A stretch of 64,000 nucleotides of DNA from Raineya sp. (GTDB taxonomy: Bacteria > Bacteroidota > Bacteroidia > Cytophagales > Thermonemataceae). The stretch is from assembly GCA_025454915.1 (NCBI GenBank), contig JALONN010000001.1, positions 434,001 to 498,000 on the forward strand, in the 5' to 3' direction. Shown here piece by piece: positions 18,083 through 27,748 of the stretch. Below the pieces are notes generated by a model. The model searched no databases, was not told the origin of the DNA, and saw only the letters and a list, made by a program, of their open reading frames with translations. Position numbers and translations under genes: made by a program. Every line of letters starts with the position of its first letter. Within the stretch, counting starts at the first letter, position 1.

Positions 18083-20722
18083 ATGAATTGGGGAATTATC
18101 ATCATAGCGTCTCTCTTGTATTTGGGATTGCTTTTTATATTGGCTTATGTGGCTGATAAAAAAGCTCAAAACCATCAGAGCCTTATCAATTCTCCTTATG
18201 TATATGCCTTATCATTAGCTGTTTATTGTACAGCATGGACGTATTATGGCTCAGTAGGTAGAGCCAGTAAAAGTGGTATCGATTTTCTCCTTATTTATCT
18301 TGGTCCAACACTCTCAGCACCTTTATGGTGGTTTATTATTAGAAAAATCATTCGTATTTCTAAAATACAAAATATTTCTAATATTGCTGATTTAATAGCT
18401 ACTCGTTACGGAAAAAGTGCTATTTTAGGTGCTATCGTTACAATTGTATCAGTCTTAGGAATAGTTCCTTATATATCACTGCAAATCAAAGCAATAGGAG
18501 AAAGTTTTAGTATCATGATTGCCACTCAGGAGGCACCAATTGTTAAACCAGTTTATATTGATTATGCTTTTTATACAACCATTGTTCTAGCAATTTTTAC
18601 TTTATATTTTGGAACACGCCAATTAGATCTGAATAAAAAAAATGAAGGAATGGTATTTGCCATTGCATTTGAGTCTTTATTCAAATTATGGGCTTTTTTG
18701 GTGGTAGGAGGATATATTACATTCTTTGTTTTTGATGGTTTTGAAGATATTTTTTCAAAAGCTTTTGCTCAAAAAGAGCTTCAGCACTTATTTACTATCA
18801 ATACTCAATCAGGCTATAAGGCTCTGGAATGGTTTTTAATAGGTTTAGCGTCTATGCTTGCTATTATGTTTCTACCTCGTCAGTTTCAGATGCTTGTAGC
18901 TGAAAATAAACAGGAAAAACACCTTCAAAAAGCTATTTGGCTATTTCCTCTATACCTTTTGGTTATCAATATTTTTGTAATGCCTATCGCTTTGGCAGGA
19001 AAACTTTCATTTCCTGACAGTAACATAGATGCAGATACCTATATACTGGCGTTACCTTTAGCCAATAATCAGAATCTAATAGCTCTGATTACTTATTTGG
19101 GTGGGTTTGCAGCAGCAACCAGTATGGTAATTGTGGCTTCACTGGCTTTAAGTTTAATGCTCACAAATAATTTGTTTATACCTATCAGTCTGTACTTTTC
19201 TGTTACCAAACATCTTAAAGGGAGACAATGGGGGCGTTGGGTATTATACACAAGAAGATTAAGTGTTGTACTGATACTGACATTGGCTTATGGATATTTA
19301 ACAGTTATTGCAGATGCTCCACTCGTTTCGATAGGTCTCATTTCTTTTGTAGCTGTTTCTCAATTTGCACCTGCAATTATAGGCGGGTTATACTGGAAAG
19401 ATGCTACCCAAAAAGGAGCTATGGCAGGAATATTGATAGGTTTTGTAATGTGGGCTTTTACTTTGGTATTACCAACGCTTATCAATAAAGGAATATTTCC
19501 TGAAAGCATTATTTCTGAAGGTTTATGGGGAATGGGTTGGTTAAAACCCTATCAATTATTTGGACTGAAAGAACTAGAACCTGTTGCTCATTCGCTATTC
19601 TGGAGTTTACTTTTTAATATAGCTGCATATACTTTTGTGTCCATTCAGAGCAATCAGACTTCGCAGGAACGCAGTCAGGCGGAGTTTTTTGTAGATGTTT
19701 TTAAGTATTCTAATATTTATGAGGAAGCTGTGGTTTGGAGAGGAATAGCTCATAAAAAAGATTTGGAAGAGCTTTTAAGCGGTTTTTTGGGGGCTGAAAA
19801 GGTTAAAAACTTATTAGCAGATTTTGAAAAGGAACAAAATATAGCATCCCAAAGCAATCAGGAAAATAATGCAAAACTGGTAAAATATGCTGAAAGAATA
19901 CTTGCCAGTACAATAGGCTCAACATCAGCTCGGATTTTGGTTGCTTCGGTTGTACAAGAAGATGAGATTAGTAAAGAAGAGTTGCTTCAAATGCTTCGGG
20001 AATCACAAGAACTCAAAAAACTCAATTTTGAACTTAAAAAAACAGATAAACAAAAAAATGAGTTTATTGGGACAGTAACACACGAACTTCGTACACCCAT
20101 TACTTCCATTCGTTCTTTTTCAGAGATTCTATACGATAATCCTGATTTAGATGAAAACCAAAGACAACAGTTTTTACAAACTGTTATTAATGAAACTCAA
20201 CGTATGGAACGCCTGATTAATCAGGTATTGGATTTAGAAAAATTTGATTCTGGAAAGCAGGTTTTAAACTTAGAAAAAATAGATATACAGACAGTTATCA
20301 AAGAAGCAATAGAAATTTATCAAACTGTTATTCAGGAAAAAAACTTGCATTTAGATATCCATATAACACAACAAAATATTTTCATTTTAGCTGATAAGGA
20401 TAGAATCTTACAAATCATTTTGAATTTTCTTTCTAATGCTGTTAAATTCTCGAAAAAAAATATTATAATAGATAGCCGAATTGAACAAGATAATGTAAAG
20501 GTGGTAGTGGCAGATGATGGGAAAGGAGTACCAGAGGAGTTAAAAGATGCGATTTTTGAGAAATTCTTTCAGGCAGAAAATCAAACAATCAAGAAACCCA
20601 AAGGAAGTGGCTTGGGACTTGCAATTTGTAAGAAAATTATTCAGTATCATAAAGGACAAATAGGTGTAGAGACCTCCAATGGTCTGACCAGATTCTATTT
20701 TACTTTACCTATAATTCATTAA
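18083..20722 (+). CDS. Sodium:solute symporter fused to a sensor histidine kinase
   Basis: The product is 879 residues. The first roughly 530 carry 12-13 membrane helices of the SSS family, like the CbrA type. A linker with a short coiled coil (about 620-655) leads to a kinase: H-box FIGTVTHELRTPITSIRS (His near residue 667), N-box LNFLSNAVKFS, G1 DDGKGVP, G2 GSGLGLAI. Such fusions couple transport or sensing of a solute to phosphorylation of a response regulator. The next genes are a one-domain response regulator and acetyl-CoA synthetase, so acetate or a related carboxylate is the likely signal. Confidence 0.93.
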   Translation: MNWGIIIIASLLYLGLLFILAYVADKKAQNHQSLINSPYVYALSLAVYCTAWTYYGSVGRASKSGIDFLLIYLGPTLSAPLWWFIIRKIIRISKIQNISNIADLIATRYGKSAILGAIVTIVSVLGIVPYISLQIKAIGESFSIMIATQEAPIVKPVYIDYAFYTTIVLAIFTLYFGTRQLDLNKKNEGMVFAIAFESLFKLWAFLVVGGYITFFVFDGFEDIFSKAFAQKELQHLFTINTQSGYKALEWFLIGLASMLAIMFLPRQFQMLVAENKQEKHLQKAIWLFPLYLLVINIFVMPIALAGKLSFPDSNIDADTYILALPLANNQNLIALITYLGGFAAATSMVIVASLALSLMLTNNLFIPISLYFSVTKHLKGRQWGRWVLYTRRLSVVLILTLAYGYLTVIADAPLVSIGLISFVAVSQFAPAIIGGLYWKDATQKGAMAGILIGFVMWAFTLVLPTLINKGIFPESIISEGLWGMGWLKPYQLFGLKELEPVAHSLFWSLLFNIAAYTFVSIQSNQTSQERSQAEFFVDVFKYSNIYEEAVVWRGIAHKKDLEELLSGFLGAEKVKNLLADFEKEQNIASQSNQENNAKLVKYAERILASTIGSTSARILVASVVQEDEISKEELLQMLRESQELKKLNFELKKTDKQKNEFIGTVTHELRTPITSIRSFSEILYDNPDLDENQRQQFLQTVINETQRMERLINQVLDLEKFDSGKQVLNLEKIDIQTVIKEAIEIYQTVIQEKNLHLDIHITQQNIFILADKDRILQIILNFLSNAVKFSKKNIIIDSRIEQDNVKVVVADDGKGVPEELKDAIFEKFFQAENQTIKKPKGSGLGLAICKKIIQYHKGQIGVETSNGLTRFYFTLPIIH

Positions 20723-20734
20723 AAAATTAATGAT

Positions 20735-21103
20735 ATGAAAGTATTAATTGTGGATGATGAACCAAATATTTTAATGTCTTTGGACTTTCTGATGCGAAAA
20801 GAAGGCTATGATGTACTGGTGGCTCGTAACGGAAAAGAAGCCTTAGAAAGTCTTGAGAATAATGAACCAGACATGGTATTGCTCGATATCATGATGCCTG
20901 ATGTAGATGGTTATGAAATATGCCAATATATCAGAAAGCAGGAAAACTTACAGAATTGTAAAGTTATCTTTCTAAGTGCCAAAACAAAAGAAACTGATAT
21001 TCAGAGAGGTTATGAGGTTGGAGCGGACTTTTATCTAACCAAACCTTTCTCAAATAAAAACCTTATCGGGAAAGTAAAAGAGCTACTTTCAAATGGACAA
21101 TAA
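20735..21103 (+). CDS. Single-domain response regulator
   Basis: The product is 122 residues, a receiver domain only. The acidic pair (VDDEPN), phospho-acceptor Asp in MVLLDIMMPDVDGYE (about 54), switch Ser (VIFLSAKTKE) and conserved Lys (LTKPFSN) are all present. It starts 12 bases after the kinase stop and is its evident partner. There is no output domain, so it must act by binding a protein or passing the phosphate on. Confidence 0.95.
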   Translation: MKVLIVDDEPNILMSLDFLMRKEGYDVLVARNGKEALESLENNEPDMVLLDIMMPDVDGYEICQYIRKQENLQNCKVIFLSAKTKETDIQRGYEVGADFYLTKPFSNKNLIGKVKELLSNGQ

Positions 21104-21155
21104 ACCTAAGTAATAGATTAATTTTATATTATTTTATACTAAAAATATTACAGTT

Positions 21156-23066
21156 ATGCTATCTAAAATCAACACTCTCAGCGGATACTTGTATGAGTAT
21201 CAAAAAAGTATTGCCAATCCCGAAGATTTCTGGGATAGTGTGGCACAACAGTTTTACTGGAGAAAAACATGGGATAAAGTTGTAGACTGGAATTTTGATA
21301 ATTTGGATGTGAAATGGTTTATCAATGGTAAAGTCAATATTACAGAGAATATTTTTGAGAAAAATTTATTTATGTTAGGTGATAAACCTGCCATTATTTT
21401 TGAAGCTAATGATCCCAACGAACCAACCGTTACACTTACATACAGACAATTATACGAGAAAGTTTCACAGTTTGCCAATGTACTTTTAGCCAATGGCATC
21501 AGAAAAGGAGACAGAGTAGCCATTTATATTCCGATGGTGCCAGAAGCTGCTATTGCCATGCTTGCTTGTGCCAGAATCGGAGCTATTCATTCTGTTGTTT
21601 TTGCAGGTTTTTCAGCTTCTTCTCTGGCTGATAGAATCAATGATGCAGAAGCTAAAATGGTGATTACTTCTGATGGTAATTATCGTGGAGCAAAATCTAT
21701 TGAAGTAAAAGCAGTTGTTGATGAAGCCCTTGAAACCTGTTCATCTGTTCAGAAAGTAATTGTTTTGGAACGTACCAAAACACCTGTAACCATGAAGGAG
21801 GGTCGAGATATTTGGTGGCATGATGCTATTAAGGGTGTTGCTACTGAAAATAAAGCTGAAGAAATGGATTCAGAAGATATGCTTTTTATACTTTATACAT
21901 CTGGTTCAACAGGAAAGCCCAAAGGTGTAGTGCATACCACAGGCGGGTATATGGTTTATACAGCCTACACATTCCGAAATGTATTTCAGTACGAGCCACA
22001 AGATATTTTTTGGTGTACAGCTGATGTAGGCTGGGTTACAGGACATTCGTACATTGTGTATGGTCCACTGCTCAATGGTGCAACAGTAGTGATGTTTGAG
22101 GGAGTACCTACTTATCCAGATGTAGATAGATTTTGGGATGTAGTTGAAAAACACAAAGTAACACATCTCTACACAGCTCCCACAGCCATTAGAGCGTTGA
22201 TGGCTTATGGAACTGAGCCTATTCAAAAACACGATTTGAGTAGTTTAAAGGTACTAGGTTCGGTTGGTGAACCTATTAATGAGGAAGCATGGCAATGGTA
22301 TTATCATCATGTAGGCAAAGGAAACTGCCCTGTTGTAGATACTTGGTGGCAGACTGAAACTGGAGGCATGATGATGTCGCCACTGGCAGGGATTACACCT
22401 ACTAAACCAGGGTATGCCACACTACCACTACCTGGGATTCAGCCTATTATTGTAGATAATGAGGGTAATGAATTAAAAGGAAACAATGTAGAGGGTAATT
22501 TGTGTATTAAATTTCCTTGGCCTTCCATGATACGCACTACTTATGGAGACCATGAAAGATGTATCAATACATACTTTAGAAGTTTTAAGAACTTGTATTT
22601 TACAGGTGACGGTGTAAAACGTGATGCAGACGGCTATTATCGTATTTTGGGACGTGTAGATGATGTCATCAATGTGTCTGGACATCGTTTGGGAACAGCT
22701 GAGGTCGAAAATGCTATCAATTCGCATCCTTTGGTACTCGAATCGGCTGTGGTAGGCTACCCCCATGACATCAAAGGGCAAGGCATTTATGCGTATGTGA
22801 TTTTAGATAGTGCAAGTCAGAATCACGAAGCAGATAAAATTAAACAAAGTTTACTGACAACGGTTACCAAAGTGATAGGACCCATTGCCAAACCAGACGT
22901 AATTCAGATAGTTTCAGGATTACCTAAAACCCGTTCAGGTAAAATTATGCGAAGAATTTTACGTAAAGTGGCAGAAGGAGATGTATCAAATTTAGGTGAC
23001 ACTTCCACATTACTCGACCCTAGTATTGTAGATGAAATTGTATCAGGGGCAGGACTGAAGAAATAG
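21156..23066 (+). CDS. acs: Acetyl-CoA synthetase
   Basis: The product is 636 residues, normal length for AMP-forming acetyl-CoA ligase (acetate + ATP + CoA to acetyl-CoA). Motifs: LFILYTSGSTGKPKG (P-loop, about 247-261), the VDTWWQTETGG region that sets acetate specificity, the hinge region GRVDDVINVSGHRLGTAE and the C-terminal PKTRSGKIMRRILR, whose Lys is the acetylation site of the family. It follows the sensor pair by 52 bases, probably in one operon. Confidence 0.97.
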   Translation: MLSKINTLSGYLYEYQKSIANPEDFWDSVAQQFYWRKTWDKVVDWNFDNLDVKWFINGKVNITENIFEKNLFMLGDKPAIIFEANDPNEPTVTLTYRQLYEKVSQFANVLLANGIRKGDRVAIYIPMVPEAAIAMLACARIGAIHSVVFAGFSASSLADRINDAEAKMVITSDGNYRGAKSIEVKAVVDEALETCSSVQKVIVLERTKTPVTMKEGRDIWWHDAIKGVATENKAEEMDSEDMLFILYTSGSTGKPKGVVHTTGGYMVYTAYTFRNVFQYEPQDIFWCTADVGWVTGHSYIVYGPLLNGATVVMFEGVPTYPDVDRFWDVVEKHKVTHLYTAPTAIRALMAYGTEPIQKHDLSSLKVLGSVGEPINEEAWQWYYHHVGKGNCPVVDTWWQTETGGMMMSPLAGITPTKPGYATLPLPGIQPIIVDNEGNELKGNNVEGNLCIKFPWPSMIRTTYGDHERCINTYFRSFKNLYFTGDGVKRDADGYYRILGRVDDVINVSGHRLGTAEVENAINSHPLVLESAVVGYPHDIKGQGIYAYVILDSASQNHEADKIKQSLLTTVTKVIGPIAKPDVIQIVSGLPKTRSGKIMRRILRKVAEGDVSNLGDTSTLLDPSIVDEIVSGAGLKK

Positions 23067-23093
23067 CCTTGTCACTCTTGTAATAGAATCAAT

Positions 23094-23137
23094 ACACAAA
23101 ATAATTTTCACAGAAAGTTATTTTGTGTATTTTTTTT
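23094..23137 (+). terminator. Rho-independent terminator after acs
   Basis: 11-bp stem ACACAAAATAA/TTATTTTGTGT with a 13-nt loop, followed by A and T9. Confidence 0.9.
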
Positions 23138-23172
23138 TTAGATTTGCAATAACTATAAATCTCCATTACATT

Positions 23173-24060
23173 ATGAAAGAAGTTTTAGACCATTTATTCA
23201 CGATTGAGTCCCTCATCAGTATATTATCACTTACACTGATGGAAATAGTTTTGGGTATAGATAATATCGTATTTATTTCCGTAATAGCCAATAAATTGGA
23301 GCCAACAGAAAGAAAAAAAGCAACAAATATTGGATTAATTATTGCTATTATCCCAAGAGTTGTATTGTTATTCGCCATTTCTTGGATTATCAAACTAACA
23401 ACCCCTTTATTTCATTTGGTGATTCCTATTACCAATTTTGACTTTCACCCAAGTGGTAGAGATTTGATTTTATTAGCAGGCGGTTTATTTCTAATTTATA
23501 AAGCAACTACTGAGATTCATCATAAACTACAAGGACAAGAAGAAGTAGTAGGAAGAGCCAAAAACTCTTCTATGGCAGGAGTAATCATACAGATTGCCCT
23601 TTTGAATATTGTTTTCTCTTTTGACTCTATCCTGACAGCTATTGGTATGGTGGATGCGGCAAAACCTGAAAATCTGTGGATTATGATTCTTGCAGTTGTG
23701 TTCTCTATGGTCATCATGATTTTCTTTGCAGGTCCTGTTAATAATTTTGTGAACAAAAACCCAACAGTGAAAATGCTTGCTCTGGCTTTCCTTGTGATGA
23801 TTGGTACTATTCTGATTATGGAAGGCTTAGAGAAAGAAGTTTCTAAAGAATACGTATATTTTGCAATGTTTTTTGCCTTGATGGTAGAACTTTTAAATTT
23901 ACGTATGATGCGAAAAGCTCAAGCAATCAGGCTTCGTATGCGATATGTAAAAGATTTGGAAGATGACAATGCCTCAGAAGCAAACCTTGTGGATTCAGAT
24001 ATGACACGTAAACAACTCGATGTGAAACACCTCAAAGGCAAAGTAAAAGATAAAGAATAA
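23173..24060 (+). CDS. TerC family integral membrane protein
   Basis: The product is 295 residues from the ATG giving MKEVLDHLFTIES; an upstream in-frame ATG at 23125 lies inside the acs terminator and is unlikely. Seven membrane helices, with TerC-type acidic motifs in helices (LMEIVLGIDNIVFISV, about 20-35, and NIVFSFDSILTAIGMV, about 140-155). TerC/Alx proteins handle Mn2+ or other metal export. A hydrophilic tail (about 250-295) is charged. Own terminator follows. Confidence 0.92.
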   Translation: MKEVLDHLFTIESLISILSLTLMEIVLGIDNIVFISVIANKLEPTERKKATNIGLIIAIIPRVVLLFAISWIIKLTTPLFHLVIPITNFDFHPSGRDLILLAGGLFLIYKATTEIHHKLQGQEEVVGRAKNSSMAGVIIQIALLNIVFSFDSILTAIGMVDAAKPENLWIMILAVVFSMVIMIFFAGPVNNFVNKNPTVKMLALAFLVMIGTILIMEGLEKEVSKEYVYFAMFFALMVELLNLRMMRKAQAIRLRMRYVKDLEDDNASEANLVDSDMTRKQLDVKHLKGKVKDKE

Positions 24061-24081
24061 CATAAATTTACTGTAATGAAT

Positions 24082-24108
24082 GCCCTATAATACTTATAGG
24101 GCTTTTTT
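24082..24108 (+). terminator. Rho-independent terminator after the terC-like gene
   Basis: 9-bp stem GCCCTATAA/TTATAGGGC, 3-nt loop, then T6. Confidence 0.92.
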
Positions 24109-24132
24109 CTAAAATTAAATAAAAAGAGAACC

Positions 24133-25077
24133 ATGATTATTTACAATTCTAAGAATTGGAGTTTAGTTATTAAAAGTTTATTTGGATTTGGCTATGCATA
24201 TAATGTAAGAGAACTTCTCAAAATACAATCTATTATTCTTATTTACTGTTTGATTGTTGTTTATTTGAGATTACATGTACTGAATAATGTTAAAGAGTAT
24301 CCAATTGAACTAAACGTAACATTCCTTTCATTGATAGGGGTTATTATGGGTTTGACGTTAGTTTTTCGTACTAATTCTTCATATGACAGATGGTGGGAAG
24401 GTCGTAAACTGTGGGGAGCTCTTATCAATGAGAGTCGTACAATGGCATCGAATTTTTATGCACTTTTGGCTCTTCACCCTGAAGAAAGACGTTATCTGGC
24501 TGCTCAAATTGCCAATTTTGCTTATTCTTTGCAGGGACATTTAAGAGATAATATTAATATGGATCATTTTGATGAAGCAGGAGATGTAACATATATTGAT
24601 ACCATTCGAAAAGCCAAACACATTCCACACAGAATAGCTACCAATATATTTGTAAAAATGGAAGAACTGTATAAAAAAGGTCTTTTTACAGATGTAGATA
24701 AAATCAACATCAAAGAACAAATAGAGCAGTTTATCAATGTGATGGGGGCTTGTGAGCGTATCAAAAACTCTCCCATACCTTTTTCTCATGTTTCTTTTAT
24801 TAAAAGTTTTATCATTTTGTATTGCATAATTCTGCCTTTGGGTATGGTGGATACTTTTCATTACTATACCATTCCGGCTGTATTTTTGATTAGTTATGCA
24901 CTTGCAGGGGTTGAAATTATTTCTGAAGAAATAGAACAACCTTTTGGTACAGATGCCAATGATTTACCTTTGTTACATATCTCCAATGTTATCAAAAGTA
25001 ATGTCTATGAAATTATGCAAGTACCTATGGATAAAGAATTGCCCATTGCCAAAGAAAATAAAATGGTCTTGATTTAA
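24133..25077 (+). CDS. Bestrophin-like (UPF0187) channel protein
   Basis: The product is 314 residues. The conserved stretch FRTNSSYDRWWEGRKLWGALINESR (about 82-106) and the IPFSHVSFIK and EEIEQPFGTDANDLPL segments match bacterial bestrophins, pentameric ion channels of the inner membrane. Four membrane helices. The stop overlaps the ATG of the next gene by one base. Confidence 0.9.
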   Translation: MIIYNSKNWSLVIKSLFGFGYAYNVRELLKIQSIILIYCLIVVYLRLHVLNNVKEYPIELNVTFLSLIGVIMGLTLVFRTNSSYDRWWEGRKLWGALINESRTMASNFYALLALHPEERRYLAAQIANFAYSLQGHLRDNINMDHFDEAGDVTYIDTIRKAKHIPHRIATNIFVKMEELYKKGLFTDVDKINIKEQIEQFINVMGACERIKNSPIPFSHVSFIKSFIILYCIILPLGMVDTFHYYTIPAVFLISYALAGVEIISEEIEQPFGTDANDLPLLHISNVIKSNVYEIMQVPMDKELPIAKENKMVLI

Positions 25078-25517
25078 TGCAACCACATCAGCTATCTCAT
25101 CAAGATATTATTCTAATCAAAAAAGCTTACAGAGCAGATACTTTGATGCTGGGGCTGATTGTATTTATATTTTTATTTGGGATAGGAACAGTAGCTTTGG
25201 AGAGTTATCATGGAGATATTCCCAAAGCTGCTTTGGTTTCTGTAGTTTTATCTTTGATTGTAGCTTTGGGTCTGGGCTGGAAACTGCAACAAAAAATGAA
25301 AAAAGATATTGCTTTAGGGACGTTTCATGTTATAGAAGGATTTGTTAATAGCTCTACAAGAGGCTCTGTTAAAATAGGGACAGATTATTATAGTTTTTCT
25401 TATTATCTTGAAAACCCCGTAAAAAAAGGGGATAAAATCCGATTATATGTTACAGATGCTACCCAAATGATTTTTAAGCTAGAAAAAATCACAGAAATAT
25501 TGCCTGATGTGATATAA
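25077..25517 (+). CDS. Two-span membrane protein with cytosolic domain, unknown
   Basis: The product is 146 residues. Two helices (about 22-42 and 48-68) are followed by a soluble beta-rich C-terminal domain (about 75-146). It overlaps the bestrophin gene stop (TAATG), so it is translationally coupled and may be a partner. No family recognised. Confidence 0.7.
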   Translation: MQPHQLSHQDIILIKKAYRADTLMLGLIVFIFLFGIGTVALESYHGDIPKAALVSVVLSLIVALGLGWKLQQKMKKDIALGTFHVIEGFVNSSTRGSVKIGTDYYSFSYYLENPVKKGDKIRLYVTDATQMIFKLEKITEILPDVI

Positions 25518-25523
25518 TATAAT

Positions 25524-26222
25524 CTATTTCCAATCGTGTTTATTCATGTAATAGTATTTTTCATCTTCTAAGTGAAAAGAAAATGTATTTTCTATCCAAA
25601 AGTTCGTTTTCTTACCATCTTGAATACTATATTTGATTTCATTACGAAGAAGTTTATAAATAGTCTCTGAAACGCCTATATAATGAGGAGAAGTACATAA
25701 ATGACTGATGGCAATTGCTCTTTTGATAGTATTTCCAAGCCACACGAGTTCCCTATCATGATTGTAATGAGATTTTACACATAGAATTGTACCAACATCT
25801 ATACCAATACCAAAATCGAGAGGGTAGGGACTAGAGTTTTGTTTCATGTTACGTAGCATGTACAACATAATAAATGTAGCTTCAATTGCATTGTTGAGTT
25901 TTTTTATACTATTATTTTTAAAAAAAATAACTAAATTTCCATTATTGAAGTTTCTGATGTCACCACCCATAGCACCAGCTATTTTGCTAATGGTATGAAA
26001 ATAAGAAAGATGAGCTTTCAGAATAGCTGATTTATTGGGAGAATTAAACTGTTCTGGAGTATTACGCAAATCAATATAGACAGTAATCGCATCAAACTCC
26101 AAACCCGTATTGGTCTGAAATTTGAGATCATCATAATAAGGAATATAATTGATTTTTTCTATGAAAAAATCTTGGTCTGTTATGATTTTCAGGGTTTTAA
26201 ATATGTCTTGTTTTAGAGCCAT
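25524..26222 (-). CDS. Class III adenylate/guanylate cyclase-domain protein
   Basis: The product is 232 residues from the ATG giving MALKQDIFKTLK; an upstream Met would add 17 residues that lie in the conserved leader. Residues about 50-225 resemble the class III cyclase domain: a first strand with Asp (ITVYIDLRNT), GAMGGDIRNFNNGNLVIFF, GIGIDVGTILCV and VWLGNTIKRAIAISHL. The second metal Asp position reads NNGN, so a full catalytic set is doubtful and it may be a regulatory, inactive form. A conserved palindromic element lies just upstream. Confidence 0.75.
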   Translation of the reverse strand: MALKQDIFKTLKIITDQDFFIEKINYIPYYDDLKFQTNTGLEFDAITVYIDLRNTPEQFNSPNKSAILKAHLSYFHTISKIAGAMGGDIRNFNNGNLVIFFKNNSIKKLNNAIEATFIMLYMLRNMKQNSSPYPLDFGIGIDVGTILCVKSHYNHDRELVWLGNTIKRAIAISHLCTSPHYIGVSETIYKLLRNEIKYSIQDGKKTNFWIENTFSFHLEDEKYYYMNKHDWK

Positions 26223-26266
26223 TTTGCAAAAAGTATCCCTTGCAAATTTACGGACTAAAAAAATGC

Positions 26267-26310
26267 CATGCATCAGGGAATCCCTGATTTTACATTGGTG
26301 TAATAAAATA
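26267..26310 (-). promoter_or_regulatory. Conserved palindromic promoter element, copy 1
   Basis: Contains ATCAGGGA-A-TCCCTGAT at 26272-26288 and, on the minus strand before it, TTATTACACC..TGTAAAA. A second copy at 33136-33180 has the same order relative to its downstream gene; both are followed by a T-run and TTGCAAG. It lies about 45 bases from the cyclase-domain start. Confidence 0.75.
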
Positions 26311-26420
26311 AATTTTTTTAATAAAAATAGTGAATTTTCATTGCTTTAATACCTTAAAAATAGTTTTTTGGTTAAAAAACAAATGTAAGTTTTTATAGAT
26401 TTTATCACTTTTTGTATTTT

Positions 26421-27107
26421 ATGAGTCATTTGATGCTTGATGAAATTCGGATAGATGTTGTTCGAAAAAAGATGAAAAATATCCGCTTAACAATTTATCC
26501 ATCCACAGGAAAAATCAGGCTTTCAGTACCTAAGCGAACGTCTGAAAAAATGATACAAAGTTTTCTAAAATCGAAATTAGATTGGATTAAAAAACATAGT
26601 CAAAGTGTTGTAAACCAGAATAATAAAGTATTAAATTTTGAAACAGGTGAAAACCATTCATTTTTAGGAAAAAATTACCCTCTTGAAATTATTGAAATAC
26701 AAGGTAGAGAAAAAGTCAAGTTTGAAGATAATATAATTTATCTTTTCGTAAATGAAGGTTCTACGATAGAACTGAGACAAAAACTACTTGTTAAATGGTA
26801 TCGAAAACAGCTTGAAGCTATTTTGCCCGAAATGATAGCTTATTGGGAGAGTGTGATGCATGTAAAAGTTGAAGAATGGCGTATCAAAAGCATGAAAACA
26901 AAGTGGGGAACTTGCAATATTACTAAAAAACGTATCTGGCTCAATCTGGAACTCATCAAGAAAACAAAAGAACAACTAGAATATGTAGTTGTTCATGAGA
27001 TGGTACACCTATTTGAAAAGTACCACAATAAAAGATTTTACGATTTGATGACACTCTATTTACCCAACTGGAAGGAAATCAGAAAACAACTCAATCAGAT
27101 TGTGTAG
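26421..27107 (+). CDS. YgjP-like (M48/SprT-type) metalloprotease
   Basis: The product is 228 residues from the ATG giving MSHLMLDEIRID. The C-terminal zinc motif is VVHEMVHLFEKYHNKRFYDLM (about 189-209), with HExxH and the downstream acidic/His residues of the YgjP (DUF45) family; MKTKWGTCN is another family landmark. These proteins are predicted cytosolic zinc-dependent hydrolases of unknown substrate. Confidence 0.9.
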   Translation: MSHLMLDEIRIDVVRKKMKNIRLTIYPSTGKIRLSVPKRTSEKMIQSFLKSKLDWIKKHSQSVVNQNNKVLNFETGENHSFLGKNYPLEIIEIQGREKVKFEDNIIYLFVNEGSTIELRQKLLVKWYRKQLEAILPEMIAYWESVMHVKVEEWRIKSMKTKWGTCNITKKRIWLNLELIKKTKEQLEYVVVHEMVHLFEKYHNKRFYDLMTLYLPNWKEIRKQLNQIV

Positions 27108-27115
27108 GGGTGTGG

Positions 27116-27745
27116 TTATTTTTTTTTCTTTTTTGAATTATTGGCAATGTATTCATCAAGCCATGCTTCGTACCAACTCAAAAAATCTATTCTCTGGTCA
27201 TCTTTACTCAAATAATAATCAGGATAGATGCCTGCATCGTTACCTCTGTCATCTACCCAAACATTACCATATTCTTCACCATTGACTACCAGATGAATAA
27301 AAACTCCACAACCAAAATTGGAGAGTTTTATCATGCCGTTAATCCATTTATCATGCATATACTCTTCTTGATATGCCTCATATTCTTCCTGATTATCAAT
27401 GTCTTGAATAGGGTTCCAATACTCTGAGAGCATAAAAGGCTGAGAGATGTCTACAAAATTATCTCCTTTGTAATCTAAATCTACGTATCTGCTATCCTCA
27501 AGACTTTCCAGTCCATAGTAAGGACCTGCACCACCGTTACCGACCTGTTTCAAAAACTCTCGATAGCCCAAAGGCAATGAAATACTATAAGTTTTTTCAA
27601 AAGCTGAAATTTCACTTTCTGAAATAGTTGGATTTAATTCATACTTATGTTTCTGAACGCCAAAAGAAGATAAATTTGTATCTAAACTTTTGAGTTTGGT
27701 AAGTTTTTCTTTGATTCTGTCAATTTGTTGTTGGAAATCGTTCAT
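27116..27745 (-). CDS. SMI1/KNR4 (SUKH) domain protein
   Basis: The product is 209 residues. The SUKH signature is visible: ISESEISAFEKTYSISLPLGYREFLKQVGNGG (about 40-70), then GPYYGLESL. The domain is common in immunity proteins of contact-dependent toxin systems and in general housekeeping proteins. No toxin gene is adjacent. The last residues are a run of lysines (NNSKKKKK). Confidence 0.88.
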   Translation of the reverse strand: MNDFQQQIDRIKEKLTKLKSLDTNLSSFGVQKHKYELNPTISESEISAFEKTYSISLPLGYREFLKQVGNGGAGPYYGLESLEDSRYVDLDYKGDNFVDISQPFMLSEYWNPIQDIDNQEEYEAYQEEYMHDKWINGMIKLSNFGCGVFIHLVVNGEEYGNVWVDDRGNDAGIYPDYYLSKDDQRIDFLSWYEAWLDEYIANNSKKKKK

Positions 27746-27748
27746 GGT

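Noticed and set aside
25524..26222. Fully active adenylate cyclase
   Set aside because: Only one of the two expected metal-binding aspartates is clear, so activity cannot be claimed; listed as cyclase-domain protein.
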